Shown piece after piece: positions 1 through 5,030 of a stretch of DNA of 5,627 nucleotides. The notes under the pieces were generated by a model. That model was not told the origin of the DNA. It searched no databases and saw nothing but the letters and a program-made list of their open reading frames with translations. This DNA is from Planococcaceae bacterium UBA3378. Its GTDB lineage: Bacteria > Bacillota > Bacilli > Bacillales_A > Planococcaceae. How positions within the stretch are numbered: the stretch's first letter is position 1; each line of letters opens with the position of its first letter. The position numbers and the translations under genes are program-made. The stretch spans positions 2,757-8,383 of the forward strand of contig DEQA01000319.1 in NCBI GenBank assembly GCA_002359075.1. Reading direction: 5' to 3'.

Positions 1-1776
1 AGCGCCCAAATCGGTGACACAGCTTTAGAGCGTATTAAAGCAGAGGTCAATACACAGGTTTCTAAAACATATGCAGAGCAGCTCTTCACATCGATTACTG
101 AATTAGGCAATGGCTTTGCTGAGGCAGCGGACGGCGCCGGCGAGCTGGATACCGGAGCGAAAAAAATCGTAGACGGTGCTGAAGATTTAGAGGGATATTT
201 ACAGCAGTTAGCAGCAAGTACGGTCGAATTATCAGATGGTACAGATCAGCTGGCTACAGGTGCTAAAAAAGCGGCATCCGGTGCAAATGATTTAGCAAAA
301 GGGATTGCCACACTTGAAGATGGCAGTAAACAGCTGGCAGCTGGTGCTGGTCAAGCGGCAACTGGTGCAAATGATTTAGCACAAGGCATTACAAGCTATA
401 CAGAAGGTGCTGCACAAGTAGCAGCCGGACAGGCGACATTAGTAGAAAAACAACAGCAATTAGCTTCAGGGATTTCCAATGTAGCAAGCGGCAGTGCAAA
501 CTTACAGGCAGGAGCTAATCAATTAAATAATAGTGCAGCAAGCCTACATCAAGGAATCGGTGCACTATCAGAGCAAATGCAAGGCGTATTGGCAAGTTTG
601 CCTCCTGAACAGGCGCAAGCATTGCAGGCAACATTAAATCAATTAAACGAAGGCAGTGAGCAGCTTGCCGGCGGTGTATCACAGCTTGCTTCTAGTGCCG
701 GCCAGTTACAGCAAGGCGCAGCTCAATTACAAGAAGGCAGCAAACAAATCGCTGCAGGCCAACAGCAGGTAGCAGCCGGTGCGAATAAGCTGGTGGAAAA
801 TTCAGACGCCCTTGTCAACGGTGCAGCAAGTCTGCAGGCAGGGAATGCCACATTGGCAAGTAAGTTAAATGAGCTTGCAACTGGTGCAGGATCAGCAAAA
901 GCGGGAGCTAATGAATTAGCATCCGGTTTAAATGAATTAGTGCAAGGCAGCTCCACGTTAAATAGTGGTTCATCGTTACTTGCAGAAAAATCAGGTGAGC
1001 TGGCAGAAGGTTCATCTACACTAACAGCAGGTACAAAAGAACTGGCAGATGGTACATCAACATTACAAACGAAGCTGACTGAGGCCAGTGAGGAAGCAGA
1101 AATTCACCCGAACGATAAAAACTACGATATGGCGGCACAACCGGTAACAGTCGATAAAGAAGCAGTCAACGAAGTGCCAAACTACGGTACGGGCTTTGCA
1201 CCATACTTTATCTCTTTAGGTTTATTTGTCGGAGCATTGTTAATCTCCATCGTGTTCCCACTTGTTGAACCAGCGATCCGCCCAACAAGCGCTAGAGCAT
1301 GGTTCTTCAGTAAAGTATCGATTTTAACAGTAGTAGGGATTATTCAATCGCTTATATCTGTAGCGGTAGTAGTAGGGGTTTTAGGTCTTGAAACAGAAAA
1401 TCTGTTGATGTTTACATTAACAGCGATCCTGACAAGCTTTACATTCTTGGCGATTATTCAAATGCTTGTGTCAATCTTTGGGGACCCAGGACGATTTATC
1501 GCGATCTTAACGTTGATCATTCAATTGACAACAAGTGCAGGTACATTCCCAATAGAATTAGTACCGGATCCATTAAAAGTGTTTAACCCGTTCTTCCCAA
1601 TGACATACTCTGTTCAAGCGTTTAAATCAACAATTTCTACAGGGGACATGGCGTTCTTAGGCTTTAACACGTCAGTTCTTGCAGGCTTTATGGTTGTATG
1701 TCTAATCATTACATTCGGCTACTTTGCATTAGTGTTCAAAAAACGCTATTCAAATGAAGCAACAACAGAAGCATAA
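1..1776 (+). CDS. YhgE/Pip family membrane protein, 3' part (N-terminus outside window)
   Basis: The reading frame is open from base 1 to the TAA at 1774-1776, giving 591 visible residues. The ATG at 577 is internal, because the same repeat pattern runs unbroken upstream of it. Residues about 30-370 form a long low-complexity region with a seven-residue rhythm (L-x-x-G-x-x-x, for example LAEGSSTLTAGTKELADG), rich in Ala, Gly, Ser and Gln. This is typical of the extracellular rod of YhgE/Pip proteins. After a short acidic linker, about five hydrophobic segments follow (roughly 402-422, 438-460, 465-490, 496-518, 550-575), matching the ABC-2-like C-terminal membrane domain, and the protein ends in a basic cytoplasmic tail (KKR). 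B. subtilis YhgE is about 775 residues, so some 200 residues, including the first membrane helix, should lie upstream. Relatives include Lactococcus Pip (phage c2 receptor) and, more distantly, YueB/EsaA. The cellular role of YhgE itself is unclear. Family call is firm; function is not. Confidence 0.9.
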   Translation, partial: SAQIGDTALERIKAEVNTQVSKTYAEQLFTSITELGNGFAEAADGAGELDTGAKKIVDGAEDLEGYLQQLAASTVELSDGTDQLATGAKKAASGANDLAKGIATLEDGSKQLAAGAGQAATGANDLAQGITSYTEGAAQVAAGQATLVEKQQQLASGISNVASGSANLQAGANQLNNSAASLHQGIGALSEQMQGVLASLPPEQAQALQATLNQLNEGSEQLAGGVSQLASSAGQLQQGAAQLQEGSKQIAAGQQQVAAGANKLVENSDALVNGAASLQAGNATLASKLNELATGAGSAKAGANELASGLNELVQGSSTLNSGSSLLAEKSGELAEGSSTLTAGTKELADGTSTLQTKLTEASEEAEIHPNDKNYDMAAQPVTVDKEAVNEVPNYGTGFAPYFISLGLFVGALLISIVFPLVEPAIRPTSARAWFFSKVSILTVVGIIQSLISVAVVVGVLGLETENLLMFTLTAILTSFTFLAIIQMLVSIFGDPGRFIAILTLIIQLTTSAGTFPIELVPDPLKVFNPFFPMTYSVQAFKSTISTGDMAFLGFNTSVLAGFMVVCLIITFGYFALVFKKRYSNEATTEA

Positions 1777-1804
1777 AAAGAATCTGCCTTTTAGGTAAAC
1801 AATG

Positions 1805-1833
1805 AACCAGCTACGTGATGTAGCTGGTTTTTT
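1805..1833 (+). terminator. Rho-independent terminator of the YhgE/Pip gene
   Basis: A perfect 10-bp stem (AACCAGCTAC at 1805-1814 pairing with GTAGCTGGTT at 1820-1829) with a 5-base loop runs directly into six T residues at 1828-1833. It lies 28 bases after the stop codon, so it should end the transcript of the membrane protein gene. Confidence 0.92.
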
Positions 1834-1860
1834 GTTTGTCTGTTTATCAATAAAGGGAGC

Positions 1861-1903
1861 AAAAAAAGCCACCGGGCATCTCATGATCGATGCCTGGTGG
1901 CTT
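1861..1903 (-). terminator. Rho-independent terminator of tcyP
   Basis: A 15-bp stem (1866-1880 with 1889-1903, one G-T wobble at 1874/1895) with an 8-base loop. Read on the minus strand it is followed by seven U residues (the A run at 1861-1867), and it starts 9 bases after the tcyP stop codon. Together with the plus-strand terminator at 1805-1833 it insulates the two convergent genes from each other. Confidence 0.93.
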
Positions 1904-1912
1904 AAGTGTTGT

Positions 1913-3307
1913 CTATGCTTCGACTGCTTCGTCTAGGCTGTGTTTATCGTTGTATATTGTTTCGTCAAGCTCTCCTGTGAGTTTTGCTGTCAAAACACCG
2001 GATGTCATACTGCCGTTAACGTTTAATGCTGTACGCCCCATATCGATAAGAGGCTCAACAGAAATCAATAAGCCGACAATCGCTACAGGCAAGTTCAAAA
2101 CAGACAGAACGATTAAAGAAGCAAACGTTGCACCGCCGCCTACACCAGCAACACCAAATGAGCTGATCATAACGACTACGACGACGGTTAAGATAAAGCT
2201 AATATCAAATGGATTAATCCCTGCAGTCGGCGCTACCATGATCGCCAGCATCGCCGGGTAAATCCCTGCACAACCATTTTGCCCGATACTTAAGCTGAAT
2301 GGTCCGACAAAGTTTGCTACGCCTTCAGAAACACCGTACCCATTTGTTTGAGTTTTGATGTTAAGTGGTAACGAACCTGCGCTTGAACGAGATGTAAAAG
2401 CAAATGTAAGAGTAGGTAATCCCTTTTTCATAAATGTAACAGGATTTAATTTTGCTAGTGCAATCAAAATAAGATGGATTAAGAACATCGCAATGAGCGC
2501 TACATAGGAGGCGATCACAAATTTACCTAAATTCAAGATGGCCCCATAATCACTTGTAGCTGCAACCTTTGTCATTAAAGCTAATACTCCATATGGTGTA
2601 ACGCGTAATACTAATGAAACGATACGCATTGTAATTACATATAAAGTATCGACAATTTTAGAGAACAGCTCAGCCTGCTCCGGCTGTTTTTGTCTAATGC
2701 CTAAATACGCCATCCCGATAAATGATGCGAAAATAACAACGGCAATGGTTGAAGTTGTACGAGCCCCTGTCAAGTCAGCGAATGGATTTGATGGGATAAA
2801 CGAAAGTATTTGATCAGGAATCGTCATGTCCTCAACGGTTGACACCCGATCTACTAATTCTTGATTACGGGCATTTTCTGCATCTCCTGCTTGTAATTCT
2901 ATTCCGTCCAAGCCGAAGCCAAGTGCTGCTCCGATGCCAATAAACGCGGCAATACCGGTTGTGACAAGTAAAATTCCGATTCCGAAGAAACTGATTTTCC
3001 CAAGGTTTTTTGTAAGGTTTACCTTTGTAAAGGCACCGACAATGGAGATAAATACTAATGGCATGACAACCATTTGCAATAACTTCACATAACCTGTACC
3101 GACTATATCAAACCACTCGATTGTCGTTGTTGTGACATCCGATGCTGTACCATACAGCAGGTGAATAATAATACCAAATACAATCCCTATACCGAGACCT
3201 GTGAATACACGTGTTGAGAATTTTACGTGTTTCTTCTGCATTGTATATAGCCCGAAGATCAATGCAAGAAGAATAACAATATTTACGATAACAAGTAACG
3301 TATTCAA
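1913..3307 (-). CDS. tcyP: L-cystine uptake symporter TcyP (dicarboxylate/amino acid:cation symporter family)
   Basis: A 464-residue membrane protein, close to the 463 residues of B. subtilis TcyP (YhcL). TcyP imports L-cystine, and this family couples uptake to a cation gradient. The DAACS core signatures are visible: the HP1 serine-rich loop SRSSAGSLP at about 306-314; the TM7 unwound motif, here IGQNGCAGIYP at 341-351 in place of the NMDGT of glutamate carriers; the HP2 glycine-rich loop GVAGVGGGATFAS at 385-397; and the TM8 motif DMGRTALNVNGS at 422-433 with the usual Arg and Asn. The altered TM7 motif is as expected for the TcyP branch. The start is TTG at 3307-3305, supported by an AGGAGG seven bases upstream and an in-frame TGA at 3328-3326 that excludes anything longer. 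It is a single-gene unit with its own terminator, convergent with the YhgE/Pip gene and divergent from the lipoprotein gene. In Bacillus the orthologue is under CymR/sulfur control; I could not recognise a CymR site here with confidence. Confidence 0.94.
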   Translation of the reverse strand: MNTLLVIVNIVILLALIFGLYTMQKKHVKFSTRVFTGLGIGIVFGIIIHLLYGTASDVTTTTIEWFDIVGTGYVKLLQMVVMPLVFISIVGAFTKVNLTKNLGKISFFGIGILLVTTGIAAFIGIGAALGFGLDGIELQAGDAENARNQELVDRVSTVEDMTIPDQILSFIPSNPFADLTGARTTSTIAVVIFASFIGMAYLGIRQKQPEQAELFSKIVDTLYVITMRIVSLVLRVTPYGVLALMTKVAATSDYGAILNLGKFVIASYVALIAMFLIHLILIALAKLNPVTFMKKGLPTLTFAFTSRSSAGSLPLNIKTQTNGYGVSEGVANFVGPFSLSIGQNGCAGIYPAMLAIMVAPTAGINPFDISFILTVVVVVMISSFGVAGVGGGATFASLIVLSVLNLPVAIVGLLISVEPLIDMGRTALNVNGSMTSGVLTAKLTGELDETIYNDKHSLDEAVEA

Positions 3308-3320
3308 AATAGATCCTCCT
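3305..3320 (-). promoter_or_regulatory. tcyP ribosome binding site and TTG start codon
   Basis: Minus-strand AGGAGG at 3320-3315 is followed by a 7-base spacer and TTG at 3307-3305. The spacing and near-perfect Shine-Dalgarno match decide the start, since no ATG lies nearby in frame and an in-frame stop sits at 3328-3326. Confidence 0.88.
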
Positions 3321-3359
3321 TCAAATCAATAGTGCAAAATTGACCAAATGCGACTAAAA

Positions 3360-3441
3360 TGATAGTGTTTTTATTCAATAATACAATAATACTATAATAC
3401 AATAAATCTAATAGACATAGTAGGTATTTGCTTCACTATCA
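3360..3441. repeat. 8-bp inverted repeat upstream of tcyP
   Basis: TGATAGTG at 3360-3367 is the exact reverse complement of CACTATCA at 3434-3441, and the match extends to nine of ten bases. The pair brackets three tandem octamers, and the distal arm overlaps the candidate -35 box of tcyP. The arrangement fits an operator pair, but no regulator can be assigned from sequence alone. Confidence 0.4.
3377..3400. repeat. Three tandem 8-bp repeats in the tcyP leader or promoter region
   Basis: AATAATAC, AATAATAC and TATAATAC follow each other without a gap at 3377-3384, 3385-3392 and 3393-3400. Read toward tcyP they are GTATTATA, then GTATTATT twice. They lie 70-95 bases before the start codon. 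They could be a regulator site or simply AT-rich slippage sequence. Confidence 0.6.
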
Positions 3442-3442
3442 A
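3414..3442 (-). promoter_or_regulatory. Candidate tcyP promoter (weak -10)
   Basis: On the minus strand TTGATA (3442-3437) matches five of six bases of a -35 box and is followed 17 bases later by TATGTC (3419-3414), a poor -10. A weak -10 would suit an activated or tightly controlled gene. Several TATTAT and TATAGT hexamers downstream (3378-3396) are better -10 boxes but lack a well-spaced -35. The start site is therefore uncertain. Confidence 0.3.
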
Positions 3443-3669
3443 TTTTTTTCTTTGTAATTGTATAGATAGACCGCCAATGAAGAAAATTGCCCTCTATATG
3501 CCGCAGCTACTGCAATGAACCCGTTGCCTTTTTCCAGCAGTCAAAAGACCCACACATACAGACTAATCCTGAAATATACAACTCCTATTCCCCCAAAACG
3601 TAAGGACAATCCAACATATCCAGAAAAATCCGGTTTTCAATACTCTGTCCAGCGTATAAAAGGCCGGCA

Positions 3670-3698
3670 TTGATAAAATAGGCTTAGTCGCATAAAAT
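3670..3698 (+). promoter_or_regulatory. Sigma-A type promoter of the lipoprotein gene
   Basis: TTGATA at 3670-3675 and TAAAAT at 3693-3698 are separated by exactly 17 bases, and each matches five of six consensus bases. Transcription should begin near 3705, giving a leader of about 43 nt before the ATG at 3748. Confidence 0.65.
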
Positions 3699-3747
3699 CA
3701 CAAATGTACCCTTTTTAAAATAAAACATGTAGAGGAAGAAGAAAAGA

Positions 3748-4218
3748 ATGAAAAAATATTGGCTGTTCCTTCTTATTGTATTGCTTGCTGGCTGCAGCAG
3801 CAGTGAAAAGGAAGTTCCGTTATTCACAAAAGAACAGGCTGTTCCATTTGAAATTGTAAAGTATGAGGAGAAAATTGCACCTGTTTATGAACAGCTTGTC
3901 CCGCATATCGCCTATGCCAAAACAAAAGAGCAGCTGGAAGCATTAAAGGGCCGGTTTGATATAGAGGATCTTTCCATGGATATGGATCAATATTTCGCTG
4001 TCTTTATCGTTACATATTCGGACAGCTGCGGCATAGCAGTGGACGGGGTTTATAATAAAGATGGCCTGCTGTCTGTTCAGTTACTGTCTGCAAGCGGAGA
4101 AGCCTGTGATGAAAAAGCGGTACCGCACACTTTTGTCCTGCAGGTTGAACAAGGAGCTTATGAAAAGGTTCAGTTGTTTAACGGAAACGTAATTAAATCA
4201 TCGATGGATGTCGAGTAA
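3748..4218 (+). CDS. Small secreted lipoprotein of unknown function
   Basis: A 156-residue protein with a classic lipoprotein signal: MKK, a hydrophobic stretch at 4-14, and the lipobox L-A-G-C with the lipidated Cys at 16, followed by a Ser-rich tether. The mature protein should be anchored on the outer face of the cytoplasmic membrane. Residues 30-75 look helical (EKIAPVYEQL, KEQLEALKGRF). From 82 onward the pattern is alternating beta strands (YFAVFIVTY, LLSVQLLSA, TFVLQVEQ). Two further cysteines, C94 and C120, could form a disulfide. The strand layout, with a Pro-His before a late strand, loosely recalls PrcB_C-type small beta domains, but I cannot confirm that. The ATG at 3748 is preceded by a purine-rich AGAGGAAGAAG stretch, a modest ribosome binding site. 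It has its own promoter upstream and hairpin downstream, so it is probably monocistronic. Function not recognised. Confidence 0.88.
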   Translation: MKKYWLFLLIVLLAGCSSSEKEVPLFTKEQAVPFEIVKYEEKIAPVYEQLVPHIAYAKTKEQLEALKGRFDIEDLSMDMDQYFAVFIVTYSDSCGIAVDGVYNKDGLLSVQLLSASGEACDEKAVPHTFVLQVEQGAYEKVQLFNGNVIKSSMDVE

Positions 4219-4226
4219 AGCATGTA

Positions 4227-4271
4227 AAAAGCATCTTTTTCTTAACGGAAGGTTAGGGAAAAGATGCTTTT
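4227..4271 (+). terminator. Long hairpin terminator after the lipoprotein gene, possibly bidirectional
   Basis: A 20-bp uninterrupted stem (4227-4246 with 4252-4271, two G-U pairs) around a 5-base loop starts 9 bases after the stop codon. On the plus strand the U tract is only the four T at 4268-4271 and is then broken by GC. On the minus strand the flanking A run (4226-4230) gives five U. It should end the lipoprotein transcript and may also block antisense transcription. Confidence 0.8.
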
Positions 4272-4469
4272 GCTTATTTCTTACGTAAATATTTCGAGCT
4301 TTTATCTTACGAATTATTCATCCATTATATAGTAGGTATAATAATTATGTTTAGAGGCTATCATTTACGGGTACATAATATAAGGGCACATAAAACCATT
4401 TGCACGAAGCATTGAGAAAGTGTCTTGAAGTTCGCCTTTTACTAAATAAATACCTTTTTATTTCCAATT
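4272..4469. other. Gene-free stretch upstream of the csp promoter
   Basis: Nothing identifiable is encoded here. A TATAAT at 4337-4342 has no good -35 at the right spacing. The largest nearby plus-strand frame (ATG at 4347, 22 codons) has no ribosome binding site. The minus strand between about 4440 and 4350 has short open, protein-like runs in two frames, but no start signal and no family that I recognise. Confidence 0.5.
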
Positions 4470-4481
4470 TGAATATATTCA
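4470..4481. repeat. 12-bp perfect palindrome abutting the csp -35 box
   Basis: TGAATATATTCA reads identically on both strands and ends two bases before the -35 box of the cold-shock gene. TTCCAA (4462-4467) and TTGGAA (4492-4497) form an outer, nearly symmetric inverted pair. It could be an operator, an UP-type AT-rich element, or both. Confidence 0.55.
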
Positions 4482-4482
4482 T

Positions 4483-4511
4483 TTGACTAATTTGGAATTT
4501 AAGTGTATAGT
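4483..4511 (+). promoter_or_regulatory. Strong sigma-A promoter of the cold-shock gene
   Basis: TTGACT (4483-4488) and TATAGT (4506-4511) are 17 bases apart, each five of six to consensus, with AT-rich DNA immediately upstream. Transcription should start near 4518. Confidence 0.82.
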
Positions 4512-4517
4512 GAAGTT

Positions 4518-4660
4518 AATAAAGTCCTTCGATAGGAAACACGTTCAATTCACCTATTACAAAGAGTAATCAGTGGCATTTGATACTTTTTGTAATATGT
4601 GAATTTTTTTCTTTACAAAAAAGCTTATATATTAAATTTAACTTAATGGAGGTCATTTAC
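4518..4660 (+). promoter_or_regulatory. Long 5' leader of the cold-shock mRNA
   Basis: From the predicted transcription start to the ATG there are about 143 nt, the long untranslated leader typical of cold-shock genes, where temperature-dependent folding and mRNA stability control translation. A hairpin can form from TTTTTGTAA (4587-4595) and TTACAAAAA (4613-4621). The ribosome binding site GGAGG (4648-4652) lies in an AU-rich, weakly structured tract eight bases before the start. Temperature control is inferred from the family, not shown by the sequence. The start is not upstream at TTG 4580: that extension has no ribosome binding site and adds a hydrophobic leader foreign to this family. 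Confidence 0.65.
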
Positions 4661-4861
4661 ATGACACAAGGTACAGTAAAATGGTTTAACGCAGAAAAAG
4701 GTTTTGGATTCATCGAAGTTGAAGGCGGTTCAGACGTATTCGCTCACTTCTCAGCAATCCAAGGCGACGGCTTCAAAACTTTAGAAGAAGGCCAAAAGGT
4801 TGAATTCGAAGTAGAACAAGGCCAACGCGGACCACAAGCTACAAACATCGTAAAACTTTAA
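4661..4861 (+). CDS. csp: Cold-shock protein, CspB/CspC/CspD family
   Basis: A 66-residue single cold-shock domain, the normal full length. It is a cytoplasmic single-stranded RNA/DNA-binding five-stranded beta barrel that acts as an RNA chaperone. RNP1 (KGFGFIEV, 13-20) and RNP2 (VFAHF, 26-30) are intact, as are the nucleic-acid-contacting aromatics W8, F9, F15, F17, F27, H29, F30 and F38. Position 28 is Ala where many Bacillus paralogues have Val. The N-terminus resembles CspC (QGTVKWFNAEKGFGFIE) and the C-terminus CspD (RGPQA-N-VKL), so I do not assign a paralogue letter. The ATG at 4661 has GGAGG eight bases upstream. Codons are biased toward C-ending TTC, AAC and ATC, fitting a highly expressed gene. 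Monocistronic: strong promoter and long leader before, terminator after. Confidence 0.97.
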   Translation: MTQGTVKWFNAEKGFGFIEVEGGSDVFAHFSAIQGDGFKTLEEGQKVEFEVEQGQRGPQATNIVKL

Positions 4862-4880
4862 TTTTTACTATAATTAAAGC

Positions 4881-4914
4881 AAAGAGGAATCCTATTTTAG
4901 GGTTCCTCTTTTTT
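4881..4914 (+). terminator. Rho-independent terminator of the cold-shock gene
   Basis: A 14-bp stem (4881-4894 with 4898-4911, one U-G pair) with a 3-base loop leads into six T at 4909-4914. It lies 19 bases after the csp stop codon. Confidence 0.94.
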
Positions 4915-4932
4915 GGCATGCCCGGCATGCCC
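4915..4932. repeat. Tandem 9-bp repeat GGCATGCCC x2
   Basis: GGCATGCCC occurs twice without a gap (4915-4923, 4924-4932). Each unit holds the 8-bp palindrome GGCATGCC, so the block can also fold back on itself. It is GC-rich in an AT-rich setting and directly abuts the csp T tract. GCATGCCC occurs again at 5044-5051, inside the end of the neighbouring gene. Role unknown. Confidence 0.65.
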
Positions 4933-5030
4933 AGAAACTATAGGGTGGAAGCTACAAACGCTAAAGACAGGAGATAGCAGGTACGAGGGCTGAAAAGTCG
5001 GTTAATGTCTCTTCAAAGTAGGAAATTAAG

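Larger units (their letters stand above)
3348..3693. repeat. 10-bp inverted repeat pair bracketing the intergenic region
   Basis: ATGCGACTAA at 3348-3357 is the exact reverse complement of TTAGTCGCAT at 3684-3693. The arms are about 326 bases apart. One lies in the tcyP leader. The other lies inside the spacer of the lipoprotein promoter and ends on the first base of its -10. They may be two copies of a binding site, the ends of a small non-autonomous element, or coincidence. The match does not extend beyond ten bases, and I see no convincing target-site duplication. Confidence 0.35.
3321..3747. other. Divergent intergenic region between tcyP and the lipoprotein gene
   Basis: This 427-base stretch holds no gene I would call. 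It contains the tcyP leader and upstream repeats (3330-3443), a promoter for the lipoprotein gene (3670-3698), and a middle part (about 3444-3669) with no identifiable function. On the minus strand the middle part has short protein-like open runs in more than one frame (for example 3683-3588, 32 codons between stops), but no start with a ribosome binding site. A 52-codon plus-strand frame from ATG 3515 to TGA 3673 also lacks a ribosome binding site. A decayed gene or an interspersed repeat is possible; see findings. Confidence 0.6.

Noticed and set aside
723..956. 77-codon minus-strand open frame inside the YhgE/Pip gene
   Set aside because: It is antisense to the repetitive Gly/Ala/Gln coding region, whose composition suppresses stops on the other strand. 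No ribosome binding site or family resemblance.
577..1776. A separate 399-residue protein starting at ATG 577
   Set aside because: The same frame is open to base 1 with the same repeat pattern, and no ribosome binding site precedes 577, so the ATG is internal.
1890..2261. 123-codon plus-strand open frame opposite the end of tcyP
   Set aside because: A shadow of a clearly real membrane transporter gene. It starts inside the tcyP terminator hairpin and its sequence is low-complexity Ser/Thr/Pro with no domain.
3321..3450. Riboswitch (S-box or T-box) in the tcyP leader
   Set aside because: The leader is short and AT-rich. I see no T-box sequence, no S-box core and no terminator hairpin before the start codon.
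3515..3673. 52-residue plus-strand frame in the tcyP/lipoprotein intergenic region
   Set aside because: No ribosome binding site or promoter at the right place, and a Pro/Lys/Ser-rich composition without domain resemblance.
4347..4415. 22-residue peptide frame before csp
   Set aside because: No ribosome binding site, and the nearby TATAAT lacks a -35 partner.
4580..4660. N-terminal extension of the cold-shock protein from TTG 4580
   Set aside because: The extension lies in the leader, has no ribosome binding site, and would add 27 residues to a domain that is complete from ATG 4661, which has a good GGAGG.
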